In this document: positions 1-10,200 of the stretch, in pieces
How positions within the stretch are numbered: the first letter of the stretch is position 1
How the letters are laid out: every line of letters starts with the position of its first letter
Assembly: GCF_040643435.1 (NCBI RefSeq)
Contig: NZ_JBEYUH010000003.1
Coordinates: forward strand, 322,949-386,948
Direction: 5' to 3'
Origin: Rhodococcus sp040643435
GTDB taxonomy: Bacteria; Actinomycetota; Actinomycetes; Mycobacteriales; Mycobacteriaceae
DNA length: 64,000 bases
Translations under genes and position numbers: made by a program
The notes under the pieces: generated by a model
The model's input: the letters and a program-made list of their open reading frames with translations, nothing else
What the model was told of the DNA's origin: nothing
Database searches by the model: none

Positions 1-816
1 GGCCCGATCAAGGTGCAGATCCAGTGGGCAGCGCGCGGTGGTGACGCAGCGCTCTACATGCTCGACGGCCTGCGCGCACGGGACGACGCGAACGCCTGGT
101 CGTTCGAGACGAACGCGCTGCAGCAGTTCGCGAACGACAACGTGAGCCTGATCATGCCGGTCGGTGGACAGTCGAGCTTCTACACCGACTGGTACGCACC
201 CTCCAATCTGAACAAGCAGGACGTCACCTACAAGTGGGAGACCTTCCTGACTCAGCAGCTGCCCGACTACCTCGCCACCCGCGGTGTCTCGCGTAACAAC
301 AACGGCATCGTCGGCCTGTCGATGGGTGGCTCGGCCGCGCTGACCCTGGCTGCTTACCACCGCGACCAGTTCAAGTTCGCGTCGTCGCTGTCCGGTTACC
401 TGAACCTGTCGGCGCCCGGCATGCGTGAGGCCATCCGCGTCGCGATGCTCGACGCCGGTCGCTTCAACGTCGACGCGATGTGGGGCCCGCCGTGGAGCCC
501 GGCCTGGCTGCGCAACGACCCGTTCGTCTTCGCACCGAAGCTCGAGGGCCTCTCGCTGTACATCTCGGCAGCCAGTGGTCTGCCCGGCCAGCACGACAAC
601 CCGAAGGGCTTCGTCGGCTACTACAACACCGCCAACGGCATGGCGCTCGAGGCTCTGTCCCTCGCGCAGACCCGCGCGTTCCAGGTCAAGCTCGCCACGC
701 TGGGCATCCCCGCGACCTTCGACTTCCCGGCGCGCGGCACGCACGCCTGGAAGTACTGGGAGGATCAGCTGTGGAAGGCACGTCCGCAGATCCTGGAGGC
801 GCTCAACGCGTTCTGA
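1..816 (+). CDS. Ag85-type mycolyltransferase, N-terminus cut by window edge
   Basis: This is a secreted trehalose mycolyltransferase of the antigen 85 family, which moves mycolic acid from trehalose monomycolate to arabinogalactan or to another trehalose monomycolate. The reading frame is open from base 1, so the signal peptide and first strands lie outside the window. Visible features are the LDGLRARDD segment, the nucleophile elbow GLSMGGS, the conserved MWGPP turn and the C-terminal HAWKYW that carries the catalytic histidine. The gene ends just before a strong hairpin terminator and is followed by a second mycolyltransferase in the same direction, as in the fbp region next to fadD32 in mycobacteria. 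Family assignment is firm; which fbp/cmt paralogue it is cannot be settled here. Confidence 0.93.
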   Translation, partial: GPIKVQIQWAARGGDAALYMLDGLRARDDANAWSFETNALQQFANDNVSLIMPVGGQSSFYTDWYAPSNLNKQDVTYKWETFLTQQLPDYLATRGVSRNNNGIVGLSMGGSAALTLAAYHRDQFKFASSLSGYLNLSAPGMREAIRVAMLDAGRFNVDAMWGPPWSPAWLRNDPFVFAPKLEGLSLYISAASGLPGQHDNPKGFVGYYNTANGMALEALSLAQTRAFQVKLATLGIPATFDFPARGTHAWKYWEDQLWKARPQILEALNAF

Positions 817-839
817 TCTCCCGGTCCGCACTGCTCGAA

Positions 840-884
840 CGGCGTCGCCCGCTCACCGATCAGGTGAGCGGGCGGCGCCGTTTT
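840..884 (+). terminator. Rho-independent terminator after first mycolyltransferase
   Basis: A 12-bp perfect stem (846-857 with 863-874, loop GATCA), extendable outward with a few mismatches, is followed by TTTT at 881-884. It lies 30 bases after the stop codon and separates the two mycolyltransferase genes. Confidence 0.8.
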
Positions 885-1070
885 CTGTAACGATTTCCTC
901 ACCGGTCACAGCGCGGCACCCCCGAATAGGTGTGAATTCGGTGTAGAACACATTCAGGCCTCCGGTACCGCAGGGGATCACATCCAGCCGGGGACGCACT
1001 GCCACTTTTGCCGTCGCGGTCCGCTCGAACCCGCACACGGCAGGGAATCCGGCAACGCAGAAAGTGAGCG

Positions 1071-2987
1071 ATGCAGATGCGAACTGAGCTCGAGCACGGC
1101 GAACGACCGACGGAGCCGCGCAGGAATGCGGCTCGCGTCGGGGGTGCGCGAAGTGGCAGGTCCCGCGCGTTCGCACTGATCGCGGCTGCCCTCGTCGTGC
1201 CGGTCGGGGCAGGCCTGACCACCGTCTCGGTGGCCGCCGCCGATCCGCTCATCGCGCACTCCGACCCTGCGAGCACTGCCGGGGCGACCGTCCGCTCGGT
1301 CGATTGGCTCACCGACCGGCGGGTCGCACTGTGGATCGACTCGCCGTCGATGGGTACGCCGATCCAGGTGCAGTTGCTGCTCGCCCGCGACTGGAACCGC
1401 AAGCCCGACGCACGCTTCCCGTCGGTGTTCATGCTCGACGGCATGCGGGCGCGCGATGACGAGAGCGGCTGGACGCTGGAGACGGACGCAGAGTCCTTCT
1501 TCGCGGACAAGAACGTCAACGTCGTGCTGCCGGTCGGAGGGCAGTCGAGTTTCTATTCGGACTGGATCGACCAGAACAACGGGCAGAACTACAAGTGGGA
1601 GACCTTTCTCACCGAGGAACTGCCGCCGATTCTCGAGCGCGACTGGCGCACGACCGACAAGCGCGGTGTGGTCGGCCTGTCGATGGGCGGCACCGCCGCG
1701 ATGTTCCTGCCCGCCCGCAATCCGGGCTTCGCCCAGTTTGCGGCGTCACTGTCCGGCATCCTCACCACGACCACGCTCGGCATGCCCGAGGCGATCCATT
1801 ATGCGATGCAGGACGCCGGTGGTTTCGACTCCGATGCGATGTGGGGGCCTCCGGGTGGCGAGGGCTGGGAAGCCCACGACCCCTACCTGCTCGCCGACAA
1901 GCTGAAGGGCGTGAGCCTGTACGTGTCGAGCGGTAGTGGCACGGCCGGCCCGTACGACGATCCGGCGAGTGTCCCCGGGGTGAGCACGAACTACGCCGGG
2001 ATGGGCCTCGAGATCCTTTCGCGGCTGACCTCGCAGGCCTTCGCCACGAAGCTGAAGAAGCAGGGCATTCCCGCGCAGATCGTGTACCGGCCGTCGGGTA
2101 CCCACACGTGGAAGTACTGGGAGTTCGAACTCCACCAATTGTGGCCGCAGTTGGCCAACACCCTCGGTGTGGAGGTCGAAAAGCCCGAGTGCACGTCCGG
2201 CGGATCTTTCGGTGACGTCGCGAACGCGAACGCCTGGCTCGGCGACTGTCTCACTCCCGAGTACGACATCGCGGGCGGAAAGGTGCAGGACTTCCGATTC
2301 GGGCGCGTCTTCTCGTCCGAGGGTGTGACCGTGCCGGTGGCGGGTGCGATCGGCGGCGTCTACCAGGGCGCGGGCGGCCCAGCGGGTCCGCTCGGCTTCC
2401 CCACCACCGAGGAACGGGTCGCTGCCGACGGGCGCGGGCGTTTCAATCACTTCCGCAACGGCGCGATCTACTGGACGCCCGAGCACGGCGCTCGCGCGGT
2501 GCGAGGAGCGATCTTCGAGGAATGGAAGAACCAGGGCTGGGAGAGCGGGCCGCTCGGCTACCCGGTCCTCGACGAGGCAGCGACACCCGACGACCGGGGT
2601 GCCGTGCAGGGCTTCGAGTCGGGCGCCATGTACTGGAGCGAGGACACGGGCGCGCACGCGGTTCAGGGAATGATCCTCGGCAAGTACGCCGAACTCGGCT
2701 ACGAGACGGGCGTGCTGGGCTACCCGACGAACAGCGAGGTACTCGCGGGTCCCGACGGCCGTTTCGGTGAGTTCCAGCACGGACGCATCTACTGGAGTCC
2801 GCTCACCGGAGCATGGCCGGTTCGAGGAAGGATCCTCGAGGCCTGGCTCGCGGAGGGCGGGGAGAGTGGGCGTCTCGGCTTCCCGGTCAGCGACGAATTC
2901 CCGCTCGACAATGGCGAGGGGGTCCGGCAGAACTTCCGGAACGGCTTCGTCACGCTCGTCGGCGATGAGGTGACGCTGCAGCCCTGA
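1071..2987 (+). CDS. Mycolyltransferase with C-terminal LGFP repeats
   Basis: 638-residue secreted mycolyltransferase. Residues 1-57 are a basic stretch plus a hydrophobic signal segment. Residues 60-370 form the Ag85 alpha/beta-hydrolase with Ser204 in GLSMGG and His345 in GTHTWKYW. Residues 430-638 hold four LGFP/LGYP repeats (441, 495, 549, 602) about 54 residues apart. LGFP repeats are known from corynebacterial PS1/Cmt1-type proteins and are thought to anchor the enzyme in the wall; that role is inferred here. ATG at 1071 is preceded by AGAAAGTGAG; an in-frame ATG at 1077 is an alternative start. It is separated from the preceding gene by a terminator and so has its own promoter. Confidence 0.93.
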   Translation: MQMRTELEHGERPTEPRRNAARVGGARSGRSRAFALIAAALVVPVGAGLTTVSVAAADPLIAHSDPASTAGATVRSVDWLTDRRVALWIDSPSMGTPIQVQLLLARDWNRKPDARFPSVFMLDGMRARDDESGWTLETDAESFFADKNVNVVLPVGGQSSFYSDWIDQNNGQNYKWETFLTEELPPILERDWRTTDKRGVVGLSMGGTAAMFLPARNPGFAQFAASLSGILTTTTLGMPEAIHYAMQDAGGFDSDAMWGPPGGEGWEAHDPYLLADKLKGVSLYVSSGSGTAGPYDDPASVPGVSTNYAGMGLEILSRLTSQAFATKLKKQGIPAQIVYRPSGTHTWKYWEFELHQLWPQLANTLGVEVEKPECTSGGSFGDVANANAWLGDCLTPEYDIAGGKVQDFRFGRVFSSEGVTVPVAGAIGGVYQGAGGPAGPLGFPTTEERVAADGRGRFNHFRNGAIYWTPEHGARAVRGAIFEEWKNQGWESGPLGYPVLDEAATPDDRGAVQGFESGAMYWSEDTGAHAVQGMILGKYAELGYETGVLGYPTNSEVLAGPDGRFGEFQHGRIYWSPLTGAWPVRGRILEAWLAEGGESGRLGFPVSDEFPLDNGEGVRQNFRNGFVTLVGDEVTLQP

Positions 2988-3010
2988 TCGAACGGGGAGA
3001 GCGCGGGCCC

Positions 3011-3058
3011 GGCCCGTGCGACCGGGGAGGCGGGACGCTCCTACCGGCCGCACGGGCC
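3011..3058 (+). terminator. Hairpin downstream of LGFP mycolyltransferase
   Basis: Fifteen-base arms (3011-3025 and 3044-3058) pair with one mismatch around an 18-base loop, 23 bases after the stop codon. No T-run follows, so this is a probable rather than certain terminator. Confidence 0.45.
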
Positions 3059-3117
3059 GCTCTGTAGCCTGGGCGCATCTGCCCAAGCTCGACATCCGGA
3101 TGTGAGGACACCACTAC

Positions 3118-3678
3118 ATGCCTGCACGCACCCGCTCGCGTTCGACCCGCGTCTTCGGCGCACTCGCTGCGGCACTGACCGCCACGGCCGTTCTGTCCGC
3201 GTGCGGAAGCGACGATTCCACCGCGACGAACACGCCGACGACGTCTGCCACCACCTCGACGTCGACCTCGACCTCCACCTCCGAAGCGGCCGAGACGTCC
3301 ACCACGGACGCTGCGGAAGAGACGGAGACCACGGGCGGCGCAGACACGAGCGACGCACAGCAGGCTCCCGCCTCGCCCGACGCAGAAGGTGACAGCGGGG
3401 CAGGCGCGGCGCCGGCTCCTGCACCCGGCACGCAGGCCTTCCTGGACGGTCTGCGCGCAGAAGGTGTCGAGCCCAACGACGAGGCCGGTGCCGTGAACAT
3501 CGCCGACTACATCTGCAGCGCCCAGGCGCAGGGTGGGTCGACCGACGAGATCAAGGTTTTCGTCACCGCGTTGGTGGGTAGTGATGCTGCTGCCGGTGGT
3601 GTCGAGTTGACGGAGGAGGAAGCCTCGTCGACCGCCGACACCTACATCACCGTTGCCGGTGAGACCTACTGCAACTAG
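3118..3678 (+). CDS. DUF732-type lipoprotein
   Basis: 186-residue putative lipoprotein. A basic N-terminus and hydrophobic segment end in the lipobox LSAC, with the lipidated Cys at residue 30. A low-complexity Thr/Ser/Glu/Ala linker covers residues 35-105. The C-terminal 80 residues resemble the actinobacterial DUF732 domain, with two cysteines (DYICSAQ and TYCN) likely to form a disulfide. Function is unknown. ATG at 3118 has GTGAGGA 9 bases upstream. A TAGCCT -10-like box at 3065 suggests a separate promoter. Only 20 bases separate it from the cutinase-like gene, so the two are probably co-transcribed. Confidence 0.8.
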   Translation: MPARTRSRSTRVFGALAAALTATAVLSACGSDDSTATNTPTTSATTSTSTSTSTSEAAETSTTDAAEETETTGGADTSDAQQAPASPDAEGDSGAGAAPAPAPGTQAFLDGLRAEGVEPNDEAGAVNIADYICSAQAQGGSTDEIKVFVTALVGSDAAAGGVELTEEEASSTADTYITVAGETYCN

Positions 3679-3698
3679 GAACGCGGGGACAGCACGAG

Positions 3699-4658
3699 AT
3701 GGTCGGGACGAAGCGGCGTCGTGGACGCAGGATCGTGGTCGTAGGGGCGCTGCTCGTCCTGGCGATCGTGCTGTTGCTCTGGTATCTGCTCGCAGGACGG
3801 TTGGACCTGCCCTCGCCTGTTCCCACCCCACCGGGGCGGGAGGAGCCGCAGTCGCAGCCGGCCTCGTGTCCCGACGTGCAGGTCGTCGCGGTCCCGGGAA
3901 CGTGGGAGTCGGCGGTCGGCGACGATCCCTACGCTCCCGCCGCGAATCCGTACTCGCTCATGCTCAACGTGACGCGACCCCTGCAGGAGCGGTTCGACGC
4001 CCAGCGTGCCGACGTCTACACCGTGCCGTACGTCGCGCAGTTCTCGAATCCGATTGCGCTTCCGCCGGACGGCCAGCAGTCCTACAACAACAGTCGCGGT
4101 GAGGGATTTGCGGCGACCACCGACATCCTGGCGCGACGCTCGGCCGAGTGCCCGCTCACTACTTACGTGCTCACGGGATTCTCCCAGGGCGCGGTGATCG
4201 TGGGCGACATCGCCGCGCAGATCGGTGCCGGCAACGGTCCGGTCCCCGCCGACCGGGTACTCGGTGTCGCGCTCATCGCCGACGGGCGGCGGGACGGGGT
4301 CTCGGGCACCGACATCGGTGCGCCCGTCGCGGGGGTCGGGGCCGAATTGTCGCTCGACGGCCTGCGACTGCCGGGTATCACGATGACCGGCGCACGTCCG
4401 GGCGGTTTCGGGCAGCTCGACGACCGCACCGTACAGATCTGTGCGCCTACCGACAGCATCTGCGACGCGCCGCCGAACGCGCTCAATCCCGCGAACTGGA
4501 TGTCGGCCGCTCCGCGCCTGCTCGAGTACGTCAACAACCCGATCCATGCGATGTACAACACCTACGTGGTGGATGAGAACGGCACGACCGCGACGCAGTG
4601 GATCGCGAACTGGGCTGCGGAGAAGATCGAGGGTGCTCCGAGACCGGCCGAGGAGTGA
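3699..4658 (+). CDS. culp6: Culp6-type cutinase-like esterase/phospholipase
   Basis: 319-residue membrane-anchored serine hydrolase matching mycobacterial Rv3802 (Culp6) in size, motifs and position just upstream of fadD32. A single N-terminal membrane helix spans residues 11-32, followed by a Pro-rich linker. The catalytic triad is visible: Ser162 in TGFSQGA, Asp252 inside the disulfide motif CAPTDSIC, and His283 in NNPIHAMYN. The mycobacterial enzyme has phospholipase/thioesterase activity and affects envelope lipid balance; the role here is inferred from that. The gene follows the DUF732 lipoprotein by 20 bases and is itself followed by an unusually long non-coding stretch before fadD32. 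Confidence 0.88.
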   Translation: MVGTKRRRGRRIVVVGALLVLAIVLLLWYLLAGRLDLPSPVPTPPGREEPQSQPASCPDVQVVAVPGTWESAVGDDPYAPAANPYSLMLNVTRPLQERFDAQRADVYTVPYVAQFSNPIALPPDGQQSYNNSRGEGFAATTDILARRSAECPLTTYVLTGFSQGAVIVGDIAAQIGAGNGPVPADRVLGVALIADGRRDGVSGTDIGAPVAGVGAELSLDGLRLPGITMTGARPGGFGQLDDRTVQICAPTDSICDAPPNALNPANWMSAAPRLLEYVNNPIHAMYNTYVVDENGTTATQWIANWAAEKIEGAPRPAEE

Positions 4659-5312
4659 GACGGTCTCCCCGCTGGTGACCGTAACCACACATTACTCGGC
4701 GGTAGTGTCCGATTTCACCACCCGGTACACTCGACCGATGGGCTGCCTTTAGACTCATCCCTCGGCTGCGTGCCCGGCCGTCCGGGATCGTGGCGTACGA
4801 CGACTGCCACACGAGAAGAGGTTCATGGTGCCAGCAACGGCACGGCGAACGGCCGACCCCCTCCGGGGGTGTACCGACAGCCTGGGACGAGGGATGATCC
4901 TCGTCACGAGCTCGCTCGTCGGTTTGCCGTGCGTGTGCGGGCGCCGATCCCGGGACGGCGGCGGTGTGCGCTGCCGGTCGGCTGGGACGTCGAAAAGCCT
5001 CCGCACGCAACCGGATCGTATGCTCGCGCCGTTCGCCGGGCACGGAATGTGCGTGTGAAGACGGCGATGTCGTATCTTTGTGTTTCCCGTAAGCGATGGG
5101 AAGCGTTCCTCCCGGTGACCGCACTTTGCGGGGGTGCGAGCGATGCCGATCTGTAACATATCCGTGATCTGGAGTCGATGGACAGATTCGGCTGGCGGAC
5201 CTCCGGGAGCCGCGGGGGGTGGCGTCGGTACGACGATCTGCCGACGCGGAGAAAAATTTGGTGGCGCAACCATGTCGAGTGGTTGTGGGATCGCTTCGAC
5301 AGGGAGAAGGAA
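4659..5312 (+). other. 654-base intergenic region upstream of fadD32
   Basis: No convincing gene is present. Visible elements are a possible -10 box TACACT near 4728, a GC hairpin ACCCC/GGGGT at 4856-4870, an inverted repeat GACGAGG-GATGAT-CCTCGTC near 4885, and a GTAAC-ATATCC-GTGAT direct repeat at 5153-5168 that resembles the MtrA-type GTAAC-N6-GTNAC pattern. A long regulated leader for the fadD32-pks13-accD4 operon is the simplest reading. Confidence 0.5.
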
Positions 5313-7202
5313 TTGAGCGTCGGGTTCGAAGAGTTCATCGATGAGAACGGCCGGATCAGGCTGCCGGAAGGGCGGACGCTGCTCGATCATCTCGAGGAGA
5401 ATTTCGCTTCCAACGGTGACGACCTCGCCTACCGCTACATCGACTACTCGCGTGAGCGCGACGGTGAGGTGCACGAGCTGACCTGGGATCAGTTCGGCGT
5501 GCGCATCAAGGCCATCGCCGCGCGCCTGCAGCAGGTCACCGCTCCCGGCGACCGCGTTGCGATCCTCGCCCCTCAGGGACTCGACTACGTCGTGTCGTTC
5601 TTCGCCGCGATCTACGCGGGCACCATCGCGGTGCCGCTGTTCGATCCCGACGAACCCGGCCACACGGATCGTCTCCACGCTGTTCTGGGCGACTGCACGC
5701 CCAGCGCGATCCTCACCGCGACCTCGTCCGCAGCCGGCGTGCGGCAGTTCTTCCGCCCGCTTCCGGCGGCGCAGCGTCCTCGCGTGATCGCCGTCGATGC
5801 CATTCCCGACGCGGTCGCAGAGTCGTGGAAGCGTCCGCCGATCTCCACCGACGACATCGCCTATCTGCAGTACACCTCCGGCTCGACCCGCGTTCCTGCC
5901 GGTGTCGAGATCACCCACCGGTCGGTGCTGACCAACGTCATCCAGATGGCCGACTCCATCGAACTGAACGAGTCGTCGCGCGGCGTGACCTGGCTGCCGC
6001 TGTTCCACGACATGGGCCTGCTCACGGTGATCCTGCCCGCGGTCGGCGGCAAGTACATCACCATCATGAGCCCGCGTGCGTTCGTGGCGCGCCCGAGCCG
6101 CTGGATCCGGGAACTCGCCGCGGTCTCCGACGGAGCCGGCACCTTCGCCGCCGCGCCGAACTTCGCGTTCGAGCACGCTGCGGCACGTGCCGTGCCCAAG
6201 CCCGGCGAAGAACTCGACCTGAGCAACGTCATCGGCCTGATCAACGGCAGCGAGCCGGTCACCACGTCGTCGATGCGCAAGTTCAACGAGGCGTTCGGCC
6301 CCTACGGTCTGCCCCGGACGGCGATCAAGCCGTCCTACGGCATGGCCGAGGCGACCCTGTTCGTCTCCTCCACCCGGCACAGCGACGAGGCGAAGGTCAT
6401 CTACGTCGACCGCACCGAACTCAATGCGGGCCGGGTCGTGCGTGTCGAGTCCGACGCCGAGAACGCCATCCCGCAGGTCTCCTGCGGTTTCGTCGCACGC
6501 AGTCAGTGGGCCGCGATCGTCGACGCCGAGACCGGCGCCGAGTTGCCCGACGAGCACGTCGGTGAGATCTGGCTGCACGGCGAGAACATGGGCATCGGCT
6601 ACTGGGGTCGCAAGGAAGAGACCGACAAGACCTTCCACAACCGCATCACGAAGCGACTGCCGGAGGGCAGCCACGCCGAAGGTGCACCCGAGGACAGCAA
6701 GTGGCTGCGCACCGGCGACTACGGCGTCTACATCGACGGTGAGCTCTACATCACCGGTCGCGTCAAGGATCTCGTGATCGTCGACGGCCGCAACCACTAT
6801 CCGCAGGACCTCGAGTTCTCGGCCCAGGAGGCCAGCTCCGCGCTGCGCCCCGGCTTCGTCGCGGCGTTCGCGGTCCCGGCGAATCAGCTGCCGCGCGACG
6901 TCTTCGACAACGACGCCTCCGGCCTGGCGTTCGATCCCGATGACGGCTCGGAGCAGCTCGTGATCGTCGCCGAGCGTGCCCCCGGTGCCGGCAAGGCCGA
7001 TCCGCAGCCGATCGCCGACGCGGTACGTGCCGCGATCTCGACCCGGCACGGTGTCACCGCGCGCGACGTTCTGCTCGTGCCGGCGGGATCCATCCCCCGT
7101 ACGTCCAGCGGAAAGATCGCGCGCAGGGCGTGCAAGACCGCATATGTCGAGGGAACTCTGCGTGGTGGTTACCAGCAGCAGTCCTTCCCGGACAGCGTGT
7201 AA
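5313..7202 (+). CDS. fadD32: FadD32 long-chain fatty acyl-AMP ligase
   Basis: 629-residue fatty acyl-AMP ligase that activates the very long meromycolic acid as acyl-adenylate and loads it onto the N-terminal ACP of Pks13. It shows the AMP-binding signature YLQYTSGSTRVPAG, GSEPVTTSSMRKF, KPSYGMAEATLF, RTGDYG, and C-terminal RTSSGKIARR with the catalytic lysine. I chose the TTG at 5313 because AGGGAGAAGGA ends 1-2 bases before it and the resulting length fits mycobacterial FadD32 (about 637). The longer frame from ATG 5178 has no ribosome site and an atypical Arg/Trp-rich N-terminus. It is followed by pks13 after 34 bases. Confidence 0.95.
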   Translation: MSVGFEEFIDENGRIRLPEGRTLLDHLEENFASNGDDLAYRYIDYSRERDGEVHELTWDQFGVRIKAIAARLQQVTAPGDRVAILAPQGLDYVVSFFAAIYAGTIAVPLFDPDEPGHTDRLHAVLGDCTPSAILTATSSAAGVRQFFRPLPAAQRPRVIAVDAIPDAVAESWKRPPISTDDIAYLQYTSGSTRVPAGVEITHRSVLTNVIQMADSIELNESSRGVTWLPLFHDMGLLTVILPAVGGKYITIMSPRAFVARPSRWIRELAAVSDGAGTFAAAPNFAFEHAAARAVPKPGEELDLSNVIGLINGSEPVTTSSMRKFNEAFGPYGLPRTAIKPSYGMAEATLFVSSTRHSDEAKVIYVDRTELNAGRVVRVESDAENAIPQVSCGFVARSQWAAIVDAETGAELPDEHVGEIWLHGENMGIGYWGRKEETDKTFHNRITKRLPEGSHAEGAPEDSKWLRTGDYGVYIDGELYITGRVKDLVIVDGRNHYPQDLEFSAQEASSALRPGFVAAFAVPANQLPRDVFDNDASGLAFDPDDGSEQLVIVAERAPGAGKADPQPIADAVRAAISTRHGVTARDVLLVPAGSIPRTSSGKIARRACKTAYVEGTLRGGYQQQSFPDSV

Positions 7203-7236
7203 GAATGTCCTCTTTCCCGGGTAGCGTGGTGGGTTG

Positions 7237-10200
7237 ATGTCTGACACTGAAATGACGGTTGCGCAACTGCGCGAATGGTTGCGCAACTGGATCGCCGACG
7301 CGACCGGCCAGCCGGTTTCCCAGATCTCGGACGACCGTCCGATGGAGGAGTTCGGTCTGTCCTCCCGGGACGCCGTCGCGATGGCGGGTGAGATCGAGGA
7401 ACTCCTCGGTGTCACTCTCAACGCGACCGTCGCCTATCAGCACCCGACGATCGCCTCGCTCGCGACCCGCATCATCGAGGGTGAGCCGGAAGCTCCTGCG
7501 GAGGACGAATCCGCGCTGTACACCGTGGGTGCGGTGACGGGTGCGAAGGACATCGCGATCGTCGGCCTGTCCACCCGTTTCCCCGGGCACGTCGACACCC
7601 CCGAACAGATGTGGGAACTGCTCGCATCCGGGCGCGACGGCATCACCGATCTCCCCGAAGGCCGCTGGTCGGAATTCGAGAACGATCCGGCCGTGTGGGA
7701 GTCGATCCGCAACGCGAACACCCGCGGTGGTTATCTCGACGACGTCAAGGGATTCGACGCGGAGTTCTTCGCGATGTCGCCGCGTGAGGTCGAGATGGTC
7801 GACCCGCAGCAGCGACTCGCGCTCGAACTGACCTGGGAGGCCCTCGAGAACGCCCACATCCCGCCGAGCGACCTCAAGGGCGGTTCGGTCGGTGTGTTCA
7901 TCGGCAGTTCCGCGAGCGACTACATGCTGCTCGCCGTCGGTGATCCGTCCGCAGCGCATCCCTACGCGCTGACCGGCACCTCCACCGCGGTCATCGCCAA
8001 CCGCGTCTCGTACTTCTACGACTTCCACGGTCCGTCGGTCACGCTCGACACGGCGTGTTCGTCGTCGCTGGTCGCGGTGCATCAAGCTGTGCGCGCCCTG
8101 CGCAGCGGAGAAGCGGACGTGGCCCTCGCCGGCGGCGTCAACATGCTCCTGGCCCCCGCCGGGACTCTCGGCTTCGACGAACTCGGCGTGATGGCTCCCG
8201 ACGGTCGTATCAAGGCGTTCTCGGCCGACGCCGACGGCATGATCCGCGCCGAGGGCGGCGGTCTCCTCGTACTCAAGCGTCTCGAGGACGCCGAGCGCGA
8301 CGGTGACGAGATCCTCGCCGTGATCGCCGGTTCGGCCGTCAACCAGGACGGTCGGTCCAACGGCCTGGCCGCCCCCAATCCCGAAGCGCAGGTCGACGTG
8401 CTGCGTCGCGCCTACCGGGACGCGCAGATCCTGCCGTCCGGCGTGGACTACATCGAAGCGCACGGCACCGGCACGGTCCTCGGCGACCCGATCGAGGCCG
8501 ATGCTCTCGGCCGTGTCGTCGGCCGTGGCCGCGAGACCGACAAGCCGGTTCTGCTCGGCTCGGCCAAGACCAATTTCGGTCACCTCGAGTCCGCAGCCGG
8601 TGCGGCCGGGCTGATCAAGGTCGTTCTCGCGATGCAGAACGATCAGCTGCCCCCGACTCTCAACTACACCGCACCCAACCCGTACATCCCGTTCGACCGC
8701 GCCAACCTGAAGGTCATTCCCGAAGGTGCGGATTGGCCGCGTTACACCGGTCGCGCCGTCGCGGGTGTGTCCGGTTTCGGTTTCGGTGGCACCAACGCGC
8801 ATGTCGTGGTTCGCGAGTACACCGGACCCGAGGGTCTCCAGGCCGCCGAGGCCGAGGTCGAGGTGCTGCCCGAGGAGATCACCGCAACGGCCGAGGAGAA
8901 CACCGAAGCCGCTCGTGAACTGCCCGTTCTGCTCGCCGTGTCGGCCGCGATGCCGTCGCGTCGTCGCCGTGCGGCAGCCGACCTCGCCGACTGGCTCGAG
9001 ACGGAGAAGGGCAGCACGACGCCCCTCGCCGACGTCGCCCGTACGCTTGCTCGCCGCAATCACGGTCGCTCCCGCGCGATCGTCGTGGCGAGCAACCACG
9101 GAGAGGCCATTGCCGGTCTGCGCGCTGTCGCGGCCGGCAAGCCCGCACAGGGTGTGTTCACCGCAGACGCTCCGGCGTCCAAGGGTGCGGTGTGGGTGCT
9201 GTCGGGCTTCGGTGCCCAGCACCGCAAGATGGCCAAGCAGCTGTATCTCGAGAATCCGGTCTTCGCTGCGGCCGTGGACGAGGTCGACGAACTGATCTAC
9301 GACGAGTCGGGCTACTCCATGAAGGAGAAGTTCCTCGACGACGGCCAGGACTACGACGTCGAGACCGCGCAGGTGGGCATCTTCACCATCCAGGTCGGTC
9401 TCGCCGCGGTGCTGCGTCACCACGGCGCCGAACCCGCCGCGGTCGTCGGCCACTCGATGGGTGAGGCCGCCGGTGCATACATCTCCGGCGGGCTGTCGCT
9501 CGAGGATGCCGTGCGCGTCATCTGTGCTCGTTCACGTCTGATGGGAGAGGCCGAAGCCGGCCTCGAAGGCGACGACATCCGCCTTATGGCACTCGTCGAG
9601 TACAGCGCCGCGGAGATCACCGACGTGCTGCCGGACTTCCCGCAACTCGAGGTGTGCGTCTACGCGGCGCCGACACACACGGTCATCGGCGGCCCGCAGG
9701 AGCAGGTCAACGCGATCGTTGCGCGCGCCGAAGCCGAGGAGAAGTTCGCCCGGGTCCTGCAGACCAAGGGCGCGAGCCACACCTCGCAGGTCGATCCCAT
9801 CCTCGGTGAGCTCGCTGCCGAGCTCGCCGGCATCGAGCCGTACCGGCTGAAGGCCGACCTGTACTCGTCGGTCGATCAGGAGACCCTCTACCGCGTGGGT
9901 CACGCCGGTCTCCACGACGTCGACTACTGGACGAAGGGCATGCGCCACAGCGTGTACTTCACCCAGGCGATCCGGCAGGCACTGTCCGACGGCTACACCA
10001 CTTTCGTGGAGCTCAACGCGAACCCTGCGACGCTCATGTCCGTCGCCGCCACGGCCTTCGACGCCGGTGTGCAGGACGGCCAGTTCATCCAGACGCTCAA
10101 GCGTAAGGAGGACGAGTCGCTCGGCGTCCTCACCGCTCTCGCCCAGCTGTACGTGCACGGGCAGCCGGTGGATCTGAAGACCTTGCTGCCGGAGGGCGGG

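Noticed and set aside
4825..5058. A 77-codon frame upstream of fadD32 with a purine-rich stretch before its ATG
   Set aside because: The spacing to the ATG is only three bases, the product is Cys/Arg-rich without recognisable domains, and hairpins in the region explain the sequence better.
5178..5312. Extended N-terminus of FadD32 from ATG 5178
   Set aside because: No ribosome site, Arg/Trp-rich non-homologous residues; TTG 5313 has an excellent site and the right length.
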